Below, in pieces: positions 1 through 8,100 of a stretch of 16,715 bases of DNA (its first letter is position 1; every line of letters begins with the position of its first letter). The stretch is from an uncultured Bacteroidales bacterium (GTDB lineage: Bacteria > Bacteroidota > Bacteroidia > Bacteroidales > P3). The stretch lies in the NCBI GenBank assembly GCA_905236405.1, contig CAJOQB010000006.1, forward strand, positions 1-16,715. Reading direction: 5' to 3'. Both the position numbers and the translations under genes were made by a program. Under the pieces are notes generated by a model, which saw only the letters and a program-made list of their open reading frames with translations, had not been told where the DNA came from and did no database searches.

Positions 1-243
1 CTCGCCGCCGTAGTTGAGGTGGACCTGTCCGGCTATCCAGTCGTTGAAGCCGTGGCTCACCGTGCCGCCCACGGTCACCACGTCGGGCAGCATCAGGAAG
101 GCGCTCACGCCCACCGCGGCGTCGACGCGGGTGTCGCCGACATGGTTGATGAGGGGGATGTCCACCGTCTGGGGGTGGTAGATGCTGCAGGAGCCGAAGG
201 CCAAAAGGGCCAGGGCGAGTGTCAGGTGTGCGATACGTTTCAT
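1..243 (-). CDS. Putative outer-membrane-associated lipoprotein (partial, 3' end beyond the window)
   Basis: Reading leftward from the ATG at 243-241, the frame stays open for all 81 visible codons and runs off the window. The protein begins MKRIAHLTLALALLAFGSC, a type II signal peptide with a basic start, a hydrophobic core and a candidate lipidated Cys at residue 19. The residues before the Cys (F-G-S) fit the relaxed lipobox of Bacteroidota. The mature part starts with a PQTVDIPLI stretch, then alternating hydrophobic residues and glycines (DTRVDAAVGVSAF, VVTVGGTVSHGF, GQVHLNYGG) that look like successive beta strands of a small barrel or adhesin-like fold. I infer an envelope protein anchored in the outer membrane or periplasm. 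The specific function is unknown, and the missing C-terminus prevents a family assignment. It is divergent from the secreted protein gene at 413 and has its own promoter. Confidence 0.8.
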   Translation of the reverse strand, partial: MKRIAHLTLALALLAFGSCSIYHPQTVDIPLINHVGDTRVDAAVGVSAFLMLPDVVTVGGTVSHGFNDWIAGQVHLNYGGE

Positions 244-267
244 GGTGATTTATTGTTTGTTGCTGTC

Positions 268-290
268 GGTGACGCGGTCACCTTTTTTTT
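268..290. promoter_or_regulatory. Perfect palindrome with adjoining T8 tract in the divergent intergenic region
   Basis: Arms GGTGAC (268-273) and GTCACC (277-282) are perfect inverted repeats around a three-base GCG loop, followed on the plus strand by eight Ts (283-290). Read on the plus strand this is a textbook intrinsic terminator shape that would stop rightward transcription antisense to the lipoprotein gene. Read on the minus strand it lies just after the predicted transcription start of the lipoprotein gene, so it could be an operator or a 5' stem-loop on that mRNA. The sequence alone does not choose between these roles. Confidence 0.55.
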
Positions 291-291
291 G

Positions 292-299
292 CAAATATA
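292..299 (-). promoter_or_regulatory. Bacteroidetes-type -7 box for the leftward lipoprotein gene
   Basis: On the minus strand this reads TATATTTG, an exact match to the Bacteroidetes primary sigma -7 consensus TAnnTTTG. It lies 48 bases ahead of the ATG at 243. I see no TTTG -33 element at the usual 19-21 base distance upstream, so the call rests on the -7 box and its position. Transcription would start around 283-287, at the A tract immediately before the palindrome at 268-282. Confidence 0.6.
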
Positions 300-412
300 C
301 ACAATCTTCCCGATGTGACGGAGGAGAAACCTTTTGGGGCGTTAAATTTAGGCTGTCTCTTACAATATATATAGGGGAACGCCGTTACTATGACAATAAA
401 AAACGACTACCG

Positions 413-1048
413 ATGAACAACAACAAACATAAGACCCTCGTGCTGCTCCTCCTGCTGCTGCCCTCGGTGGCCTCGCTCGCCCAGTGGGACAGCCAGCGTC
501 GGGACACCGTCAGCCGCCTGCAGGTGCACGGCACCGTGGGCGCCGGCATGGCCTCGGGCTGGGGACAGACGCAGGGCTACACCGTCATGGCGCCCCGTCT
601 CACCTATCAGTTGGACAGCCGTTGGTCGCTCAAGGCCGGCTTTGCCGTCATCAACGCCGTCGACATGCTGCCCGCGCCACAGCCTCGCAGCATGGCGCCC
701 CGTCGCAACAGCAGCACCGCCGCCGCCGTCAATGTGGGTGCCGAATACCGGTCGGGCAACATGGCCTTCACTGCCTCGGCCTTCTATCTCGGCGGACAGA
801 CCGCCACCCTCTGGAGCCCCGTGCCCTACAATCTCGACGCCTACGGTGTCTCGGCCTCGATGCAATACCGCTTGGGCGACAACAACTACCTGACGCTACA
901 CGTGGGCCTCGTCCGCGACAACACCGGCGCCATAGGACGCATGCTGTGGGAGAGCCCCTACTACTGCGGTTGGGGCGGCCCCGTGGGCTATGGCTTCGGA
1001 TGCCCGTGGACGGCCTACGACAGCGGGTTCGCCGCCTTCGGTTTCTAA
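413..1048 (+). CDS. Secreted protein of unknown function, probable outer-membrane beta-barrel
   Basis: The product is 211 residues. The frame is open upstream to 182, but the ATG at 413 is chosen because it gives a clean signal peptide: MNNNKHK, then a Leu-rich core, then a likely cleavage after SLA near residue 23. The mature protein has repeated amphipathic stretches with alternating aromatic or hydrophobic residues (VHGTVGAGMASGWG, YTVMAPRLTYQLDSRWSLKAGF, NVGAEYRSGNMAFTASAFYL, YGVSASMQYRLGDNNYLTLHVGLV). These look like paired strands of a small outer-membrane barrel, and the chain ends in Phe, as barrel beta-signals often do. The last 30 residues are instead rich in Gly, Tyr, Trp and Pro with two Cys, which is not strand-like. 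No family is recognised with certainty. Proteins of this sort are common and uncharacterised in Bacteroidales. It is followed 24 bases later by the DUF4290 gene. Confidence 0.7.
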   Translation: MNNNKHKTLVLLLLLLPSVASLAQWDSQRRDTVSRLQVHGTVGAGMASGWGQTQGYTVMAPRLTYQLDSRWSLKAGFAVINAVDMLPAPQPRSMAPRRNSSTAAAVNVGAEYRSGNMAFTASAFYLGGQTATLWSPVPYNLDAYGVSASMQYRLGDNNYLTLHVGLVRDNTGAIGRMLWESPYYCGWGGPVGYGFGCPWTAYDSGFAAFGF

Positions 1049-1072
1049 ACACATAATGGATTACAGCAAAAC

Positions 1073-1690
1073 ATGGAATACAACACCAAACGACCCAAAC
1101 TGCGAATCAACGACTATGGTCGCAACGTCTACAAGATGATTGAGTTCGCCAAGACCATCCCCGACCGCAAGCTCCGCACCCGCGCCGCCGAGGCCATCGT
1201 CAAGGTCATGGGCATGGTCAACCCCCACGCCAAAGAGGGCGAAGACTACCACCGCCGCCTGTGGGACCACCTGATGATTATGTCCGACTGGCAACTCGAC
1301 GTCGACTGCCCCTACAACCTCACCCGCTCCGAGAGCGTCCAGTTCTCCCCACGCCGCATCGCCTACAAGAACAGCCGCGACCTCCACTTCCCCCACTATG
1401 GCCGCTGCCTTGAGGACATGGTCAACGCCGTGGCCGATATGCCCGACAGCGAGGACAAGGAACTGCTCAACGTGCTGCTCACCGCCCAAGTCAAGAAATC
1501 CTACCTCAGCTACAACCTCGACGTCAACAACCAGGTGCTCGACAACCAGATGATGCGTATCTCCAAAGGTCGCCTCGGCGCCAGCAAGGTTGACATCCCC
1601 TACCACCTCACACCCAACATCGTCAGCGAGTCCACCTCCGGCAGGAAGAAAAAGAAAAAGAAGAAGAAAAACAACAACCCGATGCTCTAA
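1073..1690 (+). CDS. DUF4290 family protein
   Basis: The product is 205 residues. The N-terminus (MEYNTKRPKLRINDYGRN, then the conserved stretch K-T-I-P-D-R with R-A-E-A-I-V-K-V-M-G) is what I recognise as DUF4290, a family essentially confined to Bacteroidota and with no established function. It has no signal peptide or membrane segment, so it should be cytoplasmic. The middle is mostly polar and helical in character. The C-terminus is extreme: SGR, eight consecutive Lys, three Asn, then PML, encoded by a purine-only tract around 1644-1670. The gene ends 18 bases before murA. The DUF4290-murA order is one I associate with Bacteroidota genomes (recalled, not checked here), and the two are probably co-transcribed. 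The role could be linked to envelope growth by context only. Confidence 0.85.
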   Translation: MEYNTKRPKLRINDYGRNVYKMIEFAKTIPDRKLRTRAAEAIVKVMGMVNPHAKEGEDYHRRLWDHLMIMSDWQLDVDCPYNLTRSESVQFSPRRIAYKNSRDLHFPHYGRCLEDMVNAVADMPDSEDKELLNVLLTAQVKKSYLSYNLDVNNQVLDNQMMRISKGRLGASKVDIPYHLTPNIVSESTSGRKKKKKKKKNNNPML

Positions 1691-1708
1691 CCACCAATAA
1701 CGACCGTC

Positions 1709-3025
1709 ATGAGTTCATTCGAAATCAAAGGAGGCATCAGGCTCAACGGCGACATCGTCCCCCAAGGAGCCAAGAACGAGGCACTGCAAGTCATCAGCGC
1801 CGTCATGCTCACTGCCGACGAGGTGACGATAGACAACGTGCCCGACATCCGCGACGTCAACAAACTAATTGAACTGCTCGGCCTGCTCGGTGTCAAAATC
1901 TCTTGCACCCAAGTCAACGAGCACGAACGCAGCTACACCTTCCGTGCCGACAACGTCAACCTCGACGCCCTCACCTCCGACGAATACGTCTCCAAAGCCG
2001 CCGCCCTCCGCGGCAGCATCATGCTCGTCGGCCCCATGCTCAGTCGCTTCGGCAAAGCCCTCATGCCCCAGCCCGGTGGCGATAAGATAGGCCGCCGACG
2101 CCTCGACACCCACTTCATCGGCATGGAGAAACTCGGTGCCGTCGTCGACCGTCGCCGCATCGGCTACAGCGTCGAAGCCCCCCACGGACTCAAAGGCCGC
2201 TACATGCTCCTCGACGAAGCCAGCGTCACCGGCACCGCCAACATCATCATGACCGCCGTCCTGGCCGAAGGCGAGACCACCATCCTCAACGCCGCTTGCG
2301 AACCCTATGTCTACCAACTCTGCAACATGCTCAACAGCATGGGTGCCCACATCGAGGGCGTCCGCAGTAACCTTCTCCGCATCGTTGGCGTCAAGGAACT
2401 CCACGGCTGCCGCCACCGCCTGCTGCCCGACATGATTGAGGTCGGCAGCTTCATCGGCATGGCCGCCATGACCCGCAGCGACATCACCATCAAAGACGTG
2501 CAGGTCGAACATCTCGGCATGATTCCCCAAGTGTTCCGCCGTCTCGGCATCGAAGTCTGGCAGAAAGGCAACGACCTCTATATTCCAGGGCAAGACCACT
2601 ACACCATCGAGCGTTTCAGGGACGGCTCCATCATGACCGTCGCCGACGCCCCCTGGCCCGGTTTCACCCCCGACCTCATCAGCATCGCTCTCGTCGTGGC
2701 CATCCAAGCCAAAGGCAGCGTGCTGATACACCAGAAGATGTTCGAGAGCCGACTCTTCTTTGTCGACAAGCTCATCGACATGGGTGCTCAAATCATCCTC
2801 TGCGACCCACACCGCGCCACCGTCATCGGCCTCGACCACGCCTACCCCCTGCGCGGCCTGCGTATGGCCTCGCCCGACATCCGCGCCGGCGTCGCCCTGC
2901 TCATCGCCGCCCTCAGCGCACAGGGCACCAGCCGCATCGACAACATCGAGCAAATCGACCGAGGCTACCAGCACATCGACGAACGTCTCCGCCGCCTCGG
3001 CGCCCAAATCAGTAGAATAGAATGA
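1709..3025 (+). CDS. murA: UDP-N-acetylglucosamine 1-carboxyvinyltransferase (MurA), Asp-type active site
   Basis: This enzyme catalyses the first committed step of peptidoglycan synthesis, transferring enolpyruvate from PEP to UDP-GlcNAc in the cytoplasm. At 438 residues it has the usual MurA length (about 420-440). Visible landmarks are GAKNEAL with the conserved Lys22 and Asn23, the active-site loop PGGDKIG (residues 122-128), the Arg after it (130), the catalytic-base Asp322 in the GFTPDL motif, MFESR, and PDIRAGVALLIAAL near the C-terminus. The residue equal to the catalytic Cys115 of E. coli is Asp125. Asp in that position is known from other bacteria to leave the enzyme active while preventing covalent attack by fosfomycin, so intrinsic resistance of the target is expected. 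Codon use is strongly C-ending. It lies between DUF4290 (18-base gap) and the PHP phosphatase gene (24-base gap). Confidence 0.97.
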   Translation: MSSFEIKGGIRLNGDIVPQGAKNEALQVISAVMLTADEVTIDNVPDIRDVNKLIELLGLLGVKISCTQVNEHERSYTFRADNVNLDALTSDEYVSKAAALRGSIMLVGPMLSRFGKALMPQPGGDKIGRRRLDTHFIGMEKLGAVVDRRRIGYSVEAPHGLKGRYMLLDEASVTGTANIIMTAVLAEGETTILNAACEPYVYQLCNMLNSMGAHIEGVRSNLLRIVGVKELHGCRHRLLPDMIEVGSFIGMAAMTRSDITIKDVQVEHLGMIPQVFRRLGIEVWQKGNDLYIPGQDHYTIERFRDGSIMTVADAPWPGFTPDLISIALVVAIQAKGSVLIHQKMFESRLFFVDKLIDMGAQIILCDPHRATVIGLDHAYPLRGLRMASPDIRAGVALLIAALSAQGTSRIDNIEQIDRGYQHIDERLRRLGAQISRIE

Positions 3026-3049
3026 CAACTACTTAAAACTCCCTTCGCT

Positions 3050-3808
3050 ATGTTTGAATTCCTGAAACGCAACAAAAAAAACAAAAATGTCGAACCGATC
3101 TTTGAATCGCTGGGCGTGGACATGCACTGCCACCTTGTCCCACAAGTGGACGACGGCAGCCGCAGCCTCCAAGAAACCATGGACTGCATCGAAGTCATGA
3201 AGCGTGTGGGATACAACAAAATGTATATCACCCCACATTTCCAGCATCCCCGTTTCCCCAACACCGAGGAGGACATCACCAATCGCTACAACAGACTTCG
3301 CTCGGAACTGAAGGACAACGGCGTCGACATGGAATTGATGGGCATCGGCGGCGAATACCGCATCGACGACAGCTTCGCCGACCGTGTGGCCAACCCCAAG
3401 TTCCTCCAGATTGGCCGCAAGAACAAATACCTCCTCCTCGAACTTTCGCTCCATCAGGTGCGTATGGGCATCGAAGAGACCCTCTTCGACCTGATGATGA
3501 AAGGCTACGAGGTGATTCTGGCTCACCCCGAACGCTATCCCTACTACAGCGCCACCAGCCGCAAACTGCACGACATGAAGGAACAAGGCGTCTACTTCCA
3601 GTGCAATGTCCTTTCGCTTAGCGGCTTCTACGGCGAGGCAGCGCAAAACAAGGCTTTCGCCTTTATCGAAAACGGGTGGGTGGAGTTCCTCGGCACCGAC
3701 ATGCACAACACCATGTATGCCGGGGCACTGCTCGACTGCGCCGCCAACAAAAAAGTGCAGAAACTGATGCAGAACCACACCTTCCTCAACAGCAAGGAAC
3801 TGTTATAG
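3050..3808 (+). CDS. CpsB/YwqE-type PHP-domain protein tyrosine phosphatase
   Basis: The product is 252 residues, the usual length for the CpsB/CapC/YwqE family: manganese-dependent PHP phosphatases that dephosphorylate bacterial tyrosine kinases controlling capsule or exopolysaccharide assembly. Metal-site motifs run in the family order: DMHCH (24-28), VDDGS (33-37), ITPHFQHP (60-67), GEYRID (101-106), AHPERY (158-163) and GTDMHN (215-220, with Asp217 and His219). The N-terminus is short and basic (KRNKKNKN) with no signal peptide, so it is cytoplasmic. No capsule, Wzc-like kinase or glycosyltransferase gene lies nearby, so its partner kinase must be encoded elsewhere. Here it sits between murA and purB as part of the rightward block. 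Histidinol phosphatase is an alternative PHP activity, but the VDDGS and GTDMHN patterns favour the phosphatase of the CpsB group. Confidence 0.88.
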   Translation: MFEFLKRNKKNKNVEPIFESLGVDMHCHLVPQVDDGSRSLQETMDCIEVMKRVGYNKMYITPHFQHPRFPNTEEDITNRYNRLRSELKDNGVDMELMGIGGEYRIDDSFADRVANPKFLQIGRKNKYLLLELSLHQVRMGIEETLFDLMMKGYEVILAHPERYPYYSATSRKLHDMKEQGVYFQCNVLSLSGFYGEAAQNKAFAFIENGWVEFLGTDMHNTMYAGALLDCAANKKVQKLMQNHTFLNSKELL

Positions 3809-3839
3809 CAATTGTACAAACAAAAAAACGAATCAATAC

Positions 3840-5183
3840 ATGAATGCACTGAATGCCATATCGCCCATCGACGGCCGCTACCGCAACAAGGTGGAGCCGC
3901 TCGCAGCCTTTTTCTCCGAAGGAGCACTGATCAAATACCGTGTACGTGTCGAAGTGGAGTATTTTATCGCCCTCTGCCAGCTGCCCCTCCCTCAACTGCA
4001 AGGCTTCGACCCACTGATGTTCCCCAAACTGCGGGCCATCTACGAACAGTTCACCGACAACGATGCCGCCGAAATAAAGGAGATCGAGAAGACCACCAAC
4101 CACGACGTCAAGGCCGTGGAGTATTTCCTCAAACGGCACTTCGACGCTCTGGGTTTGGAATCCTACAAGGAGTTTATCCACTTCGGCCTCACCTCGCAGG
4201 ACATCAACAACACTTCGGTCCCCCTCTCCATGAAGGACTGCCACGAACAAGTGCTGATGCCCGCCCTGCAGCGTATCCTCTCCATACTGGAGGAACGTGC
4301 CAACGAGTGGAAAGACATCCCCATGCTGGCTCACACCCACGGACAGCCTGCCTCGCCCACCTCGCTGGGCAAAGAAATCATGGTATATGCCTACCGTATG
4401 CGCCGACAGATGGACTACTTCGGCCAGATTCCTTTCAACGCCAAGTTTGGTGGTGCCACAGGCAACTTCAATGCTCACTTGGCAGCCTATCCCGAGATTG
4501 ACTGGCGTGGCTTTGGCAACCGTTTTGTCAGCGAACATCTCGGACTGGAGCGCCTGCAATACACCACGCAGATTGAGAACTACGACAACATGGCCGCCTA
4601 TTTCGACAACTGCAAACGCATCAATGTTATCCTCATCGACCTCTGTCGCGATATATGGACCTACGTCTCCATGGAGTACTTCAAACAGAAAATCAAAGCC
4701 GGAGAGGTGGGCAGCAGTGCCATGCCTCACAAGGTGAACCCCATCGACTTCGAGAACGCCGAAGGCAACCTCGGCATGGCCAACGCCATCTTCGAGCATC
4801 TGTCGCACAAACTCCCCATCTCGCGTATGCAACGCGACCTTACCGACAGCACCGTCAGCCGCAATATCGGTGTGCCTATTGCCCACACCCTCATCGCCAC
4901 GGCATCGCTCGAGAAAGGCATGGGCAAACTGTTGCTCAACGAACAGGCGCTCTTCAATGATTTGGAGAACAACTGGGCTGTCGTCGCTGAAGCTATCCAG
5001 ACTATTCTGCGTAGCGTAGGCTACCCCAATCCCTATGAGGCGCTCAAGCAGCTCACTCGCACCAACACCCATGTCACCGAGCAGACCATCAGCGAGTTTG
5101 TCGACACGCTCGATGTGGCCGACGAGGTCAAGGCTCGTATTCGTAAGATTACTCCCCACAATTATCTGGGATATAAACTTTGA
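3840..5183 (+). CDS. purB: Adenylosuccinate lyase (PurB)
   Basis: Adenylosuccinate lyase performs two purine-pathway reactions, releasing fumarate from SAICAR and from adenylosuccinate. The 447-residue product begins MNALNAISPIDGRYRNKV, typical of the E. coli-type enzyme of about 456 residues. Conserved features include LTSQDINNT, the catalytic-His region AHTHGQPASPT (His167), and the fumarase/aspartase-superfamily signature SSAMPHKVNPIDFENAEGN beginning at Ser292/293, which contains the catalytic Ser on a mobile loop. It is complete and intact. The leader is A-rich with no evident Shine-Dalgarno sequence, as is normal in this phylum. The gene follows the PHP phosphatase by 31 bases, and the ABC exporter gene starts only 10 bases after its stop, which suggests co-transcription. 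By eye, codons ending in C dominate the first part of the gene and T-ending codons become frequent near its end. Confidence 0.97.
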   Translation: MNALNAISPIDGRYRNKVEPLAAFFSEGALIKYRVRVEVEYFIALCQLPLPQLQGFDPLMFPKLRAIYEQFTDNDAAEIKEIEKTTNHDVKAVEYFLKRHFDALGLESYKEFIHFGLTSQDINNTSVPLSMKDCHEQVLMPALQRILSILEERANEWKDIPMLAHTHGQPASPTSLGKEIMVYAYRMRRQMDYFGQIPFNAKFGGATGNFNAHLAAYPEIDWRGFGNRFVSEHLGLERLQYTTQIENYDNMAAYFDNCKRINVILIDLCRDIWTYVSMEYFKQKIKAGEVGSSAMPHKVNPIDFENAEGNLGMANAIFEHLSHKLPISRMQRDLTDSTVSRNIGVPIAHTLIATASLEKGMGKLLLNEQALFNDLENNWAVVAEAIQTILRSVGYPNPYEALKQLTRTNTHVTEQTISEFVDTLDVADEVKARIRKITPHNYLGYKL

Positions 5184-5193
5184 GTTATAGCAC

Positions 5194-8100
5194 GTGAATC
5201 ACCGCCGCAATTTCACCCTACAGCATCTACGACCTTTTCGTGGACGGATGGTGCTGTATATGCTGTGTGCGGTGTTGGCGGTAATTTTCACCATGGCCAC
5301 GGCACTGAGTGTGGCCGACTTCCTACGGCTGCTCTTCGGTGCCGACAACGGCGCGGCGGCTATGTTGGGCGGCATTCAGGAAGGCAACCTTGTCAGTCTG
5401 GCCCTGCAGCGGCTTTATCTCTACCTTGTCCAGTTCGGCACCTTGCGAGCTTTGCTCTATTTCTCGCTTCTCACCTTTGCTCTTTATGCACTGAAGAATC
5501 TCTTTGCCTATTTGGCTGCGGTGCAGATAAACACCGTTCGTGCCTTGGTGGTCCGCGATGTTCGCAACCAGTTGTTCACCCATGCACTGCGTCTCCCGTT
5601 GGGTTACTACACTCGTAACTCCAAGGGCGACATCCTAAGTCGCTTCAGCAACGATGTAGTGGAGTATGACGAAAGCATTCTAAGCAGTGTGCAGACGCTA
5701 CTGTCCTCCGTCATATCGCTTGTACTCTATCTCGCTATGCTGGTCTATATCAGCCCGGTCCTTACATTGGTGGTGTTGGCCGCCCTCCCTGTCGTCGGTG
5801 TCGTTATCAGTGGATTGTCTCACAAACTGAAACAAAAGTCGAAAAGCATTCAGGAACATGAGGCCACGCTGATGTCAATGACAGAGGAGACCATCATGGG
5901 TTTGAAAGTGATAAAGGCTTTCAGTGCCATTGATTTCAGCAACCGTCGTTTCCGCCATTCCAATCGCGAGTACACCCGCAATCGTACCCGCATGTTCCGT
6001 CGCATCTATTCGGCCTCGCCTGTCAGCGACACATTGGGCAATGCCGTCGTTATTGTCATCTTGCTTTTCGGCAGTTATCTGGTTATGGGAAACAAGGGCG
6101 GGATTACACCCGAACTTTTTGTCAGCTATCTGATGCTTTTCGTGCTGATGATACCTCCCACCAAGGAATTGACCACGGCCATTTCACAGATAAAGAAAGG
6201 CCGAGCATGTGCCGACCGTATAGAGGAGTTTCTGCAACAACCTGCCAGCAACGAGTACCTTTTGCCTGGCTCCGCCGTCGAGATGCCGAAAGGAGGCGAT
6301 GTGGTGTTCCGCAATGTGGGCTTTCGTTACGATAACGATACGGAGGTGCTCCGCAACATCAGTTTTACTCTTAAGGAAGGCTCCACCCTGGCTTTGGTGG
6401 GCAGTTCGGGAAGTGGCAAAAGCACCATCGCCCATCTGCTGGCTCGCTTCTACGCTCCTACAGAGGGGAACATCACGTTGGGTGGAATCAACATCCAGCA
6501 AATCCCGCTCCATGATTATCGAAGTGCCATCGGCTTTGTCTCGCAGGACACAGCACTCTTTAACGACACCATTGCCCACAATATCGCCTTTGGCCACGCA
6601 GGCAAGATGGATATGGAAAGAGTGCGGCAGGCGGCAATGATTGCCAATGCACACGAGTTCATTATGCAGCAGCCGCAGGGCTACGACACCATGGTGGGTG
6701 ACCACGGTTCGTTGCTCAGCGGCGGACAGCAGCAACGCATTGCCATCGCTCGGGCAATCTATACCAATCCGAGGCTGCTTATACTTGACGAAGCCACCTC
6801 GGCACTCGACAGCCAAGCCGAGCACGAGGTGCAGCAGGCACTCAACAGTGCCTTGCAAGGACGTACTGCTTTGGTGATTGCCCATCGTCTGACCACCATA
6901 CAACAGGCAGACGAGATATTGGTGTTAGAAAAAGGGGATATCGTGGAAAAGGGACGTCATCAGGAACTGCTCATACGGCAAGGCCGTTATTCCCAGCTTG
7001 TTCGTCTTCAACGGCTGATGGCTTCCTTGTTGTTGCCTATCCTTTTCCTTGTATGTCCATTCAAGACTATGTCGCAGACACCCGATACATGTATCACCTT
7101 GGGCGTGTTCAGCAACATGAACGGGCTTGCTATCCTTTCGTGGTCTACAGACCGAACGGTCGAGAGTTATTCGGTGCTTCGTCAGGTTGAGGGAGAAGAC
7201 GAATTCTCGGTGCTCACTACCACGACAGAGACATCCTATACAGACCAACTTAGTCGGGCAGTCTGTTACAGTCAAGTGTCTTACTACATTCGGGCAGTCA
7301 CCCCCGAGAATCAGACCCTTGTCTCTCCAACCCACACCGAAGCCTTATTCCAAGTGGAACCCACCAACGGTGTCAACAACTTCCGTGTATCGGTCAACAA
7401 CGCACAGCAGATTGTACTTCAATGGAGCCCCAGCCAAGATGCCGACATCATGGGATATTTCATATGCAGCGGCAGTCCCTGTCTGGAGCTCGATACCCTG
7501 TGGAATGGACAGGCTACCTCGTACAGCGTCACAGCCTATCCTTCCACCGAGGAGCACACCTTCCGTCTCTATGCGTTCGACTCTTGTTTCACAGCGTCGC
7601 CACTCACCGATGCGGCAAGCAATATGGTTCTTCGGGCTGATGTCATTGACTGCGGAAGCGAAATCCACCTTGCTTGGAATCCCTATCAAGAACTTCCCGG
7701 AGGGACGGCACGACACGAAGTACAGATGGCCGTCAATGGTGGTAACTTTAACACCGTAGCCTCCATTAATGCCAATGGCAGCGAGGCCACGTTGTCGCCA
7801 CCTGGCAATGCCACATCAATTCGTTTCCGTATTCGTGCAGTCAGCCATACCGATGTCGAATCCTTTTCTAACATTGTCGACGCTCGCTTCTCCACCTCCG
7901 ACACTGCTGCCTATCTTGCAATGCGAAGTGTCAGTGTTAACGACGACGAGAGCATCAGCGTAAGAATCAATGTCGATCCCGAATACATTCCTGTCGATGG
8001 GTACAGTCTATACCGTAGTGTGGGACAAGAAGGTTATCGTGACATAGCACGGATACCCTATCGTGCAGATGGTCGTTTGTCTTACACCGATTACTTCGTC

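Noticed and set aside
333..368. Possible rightward promoter: TTTG at 333-336 and TACAATAT at 361-368
   Set aside because: The spacer is 24 bases rather than 19-21 and the -7 element does not end in TTTG, so the match is too weak to call.
182..412. Upstream extension of the secreted protein frame
   Set aside because: It runs through the promoter region and into the antisense of the lipoprotein gene. Starting at 413 gives a proper signal peptide.
1061..1606. 181-codon antisense frame across DUF4290
   Set aside because: Codon-aligned shadow with low-complexity Val/Ala/Gly/Asp composition.
1865..3028. 387-codon open frame on the minus strand across murA
   Set aside because: It is codon-aligned with murA and open only because murA almost never uses TTA, CTA or TCA. 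The protein is an Asp/Glu/Val/Ala-rich composition artefact with no recognisable domain.
3029..3778. 249-codon antisense frame across the PHP phosphatase gene
   Set aside because: Antisense shadow of a well-supported gene, caused by strong codon bias.
3786..5159. 457-codon open frame on the minus strand across purB
   Set aside because: Same explanation: codon-aligned antisense to a clear purB gene, and the translation matches no family.
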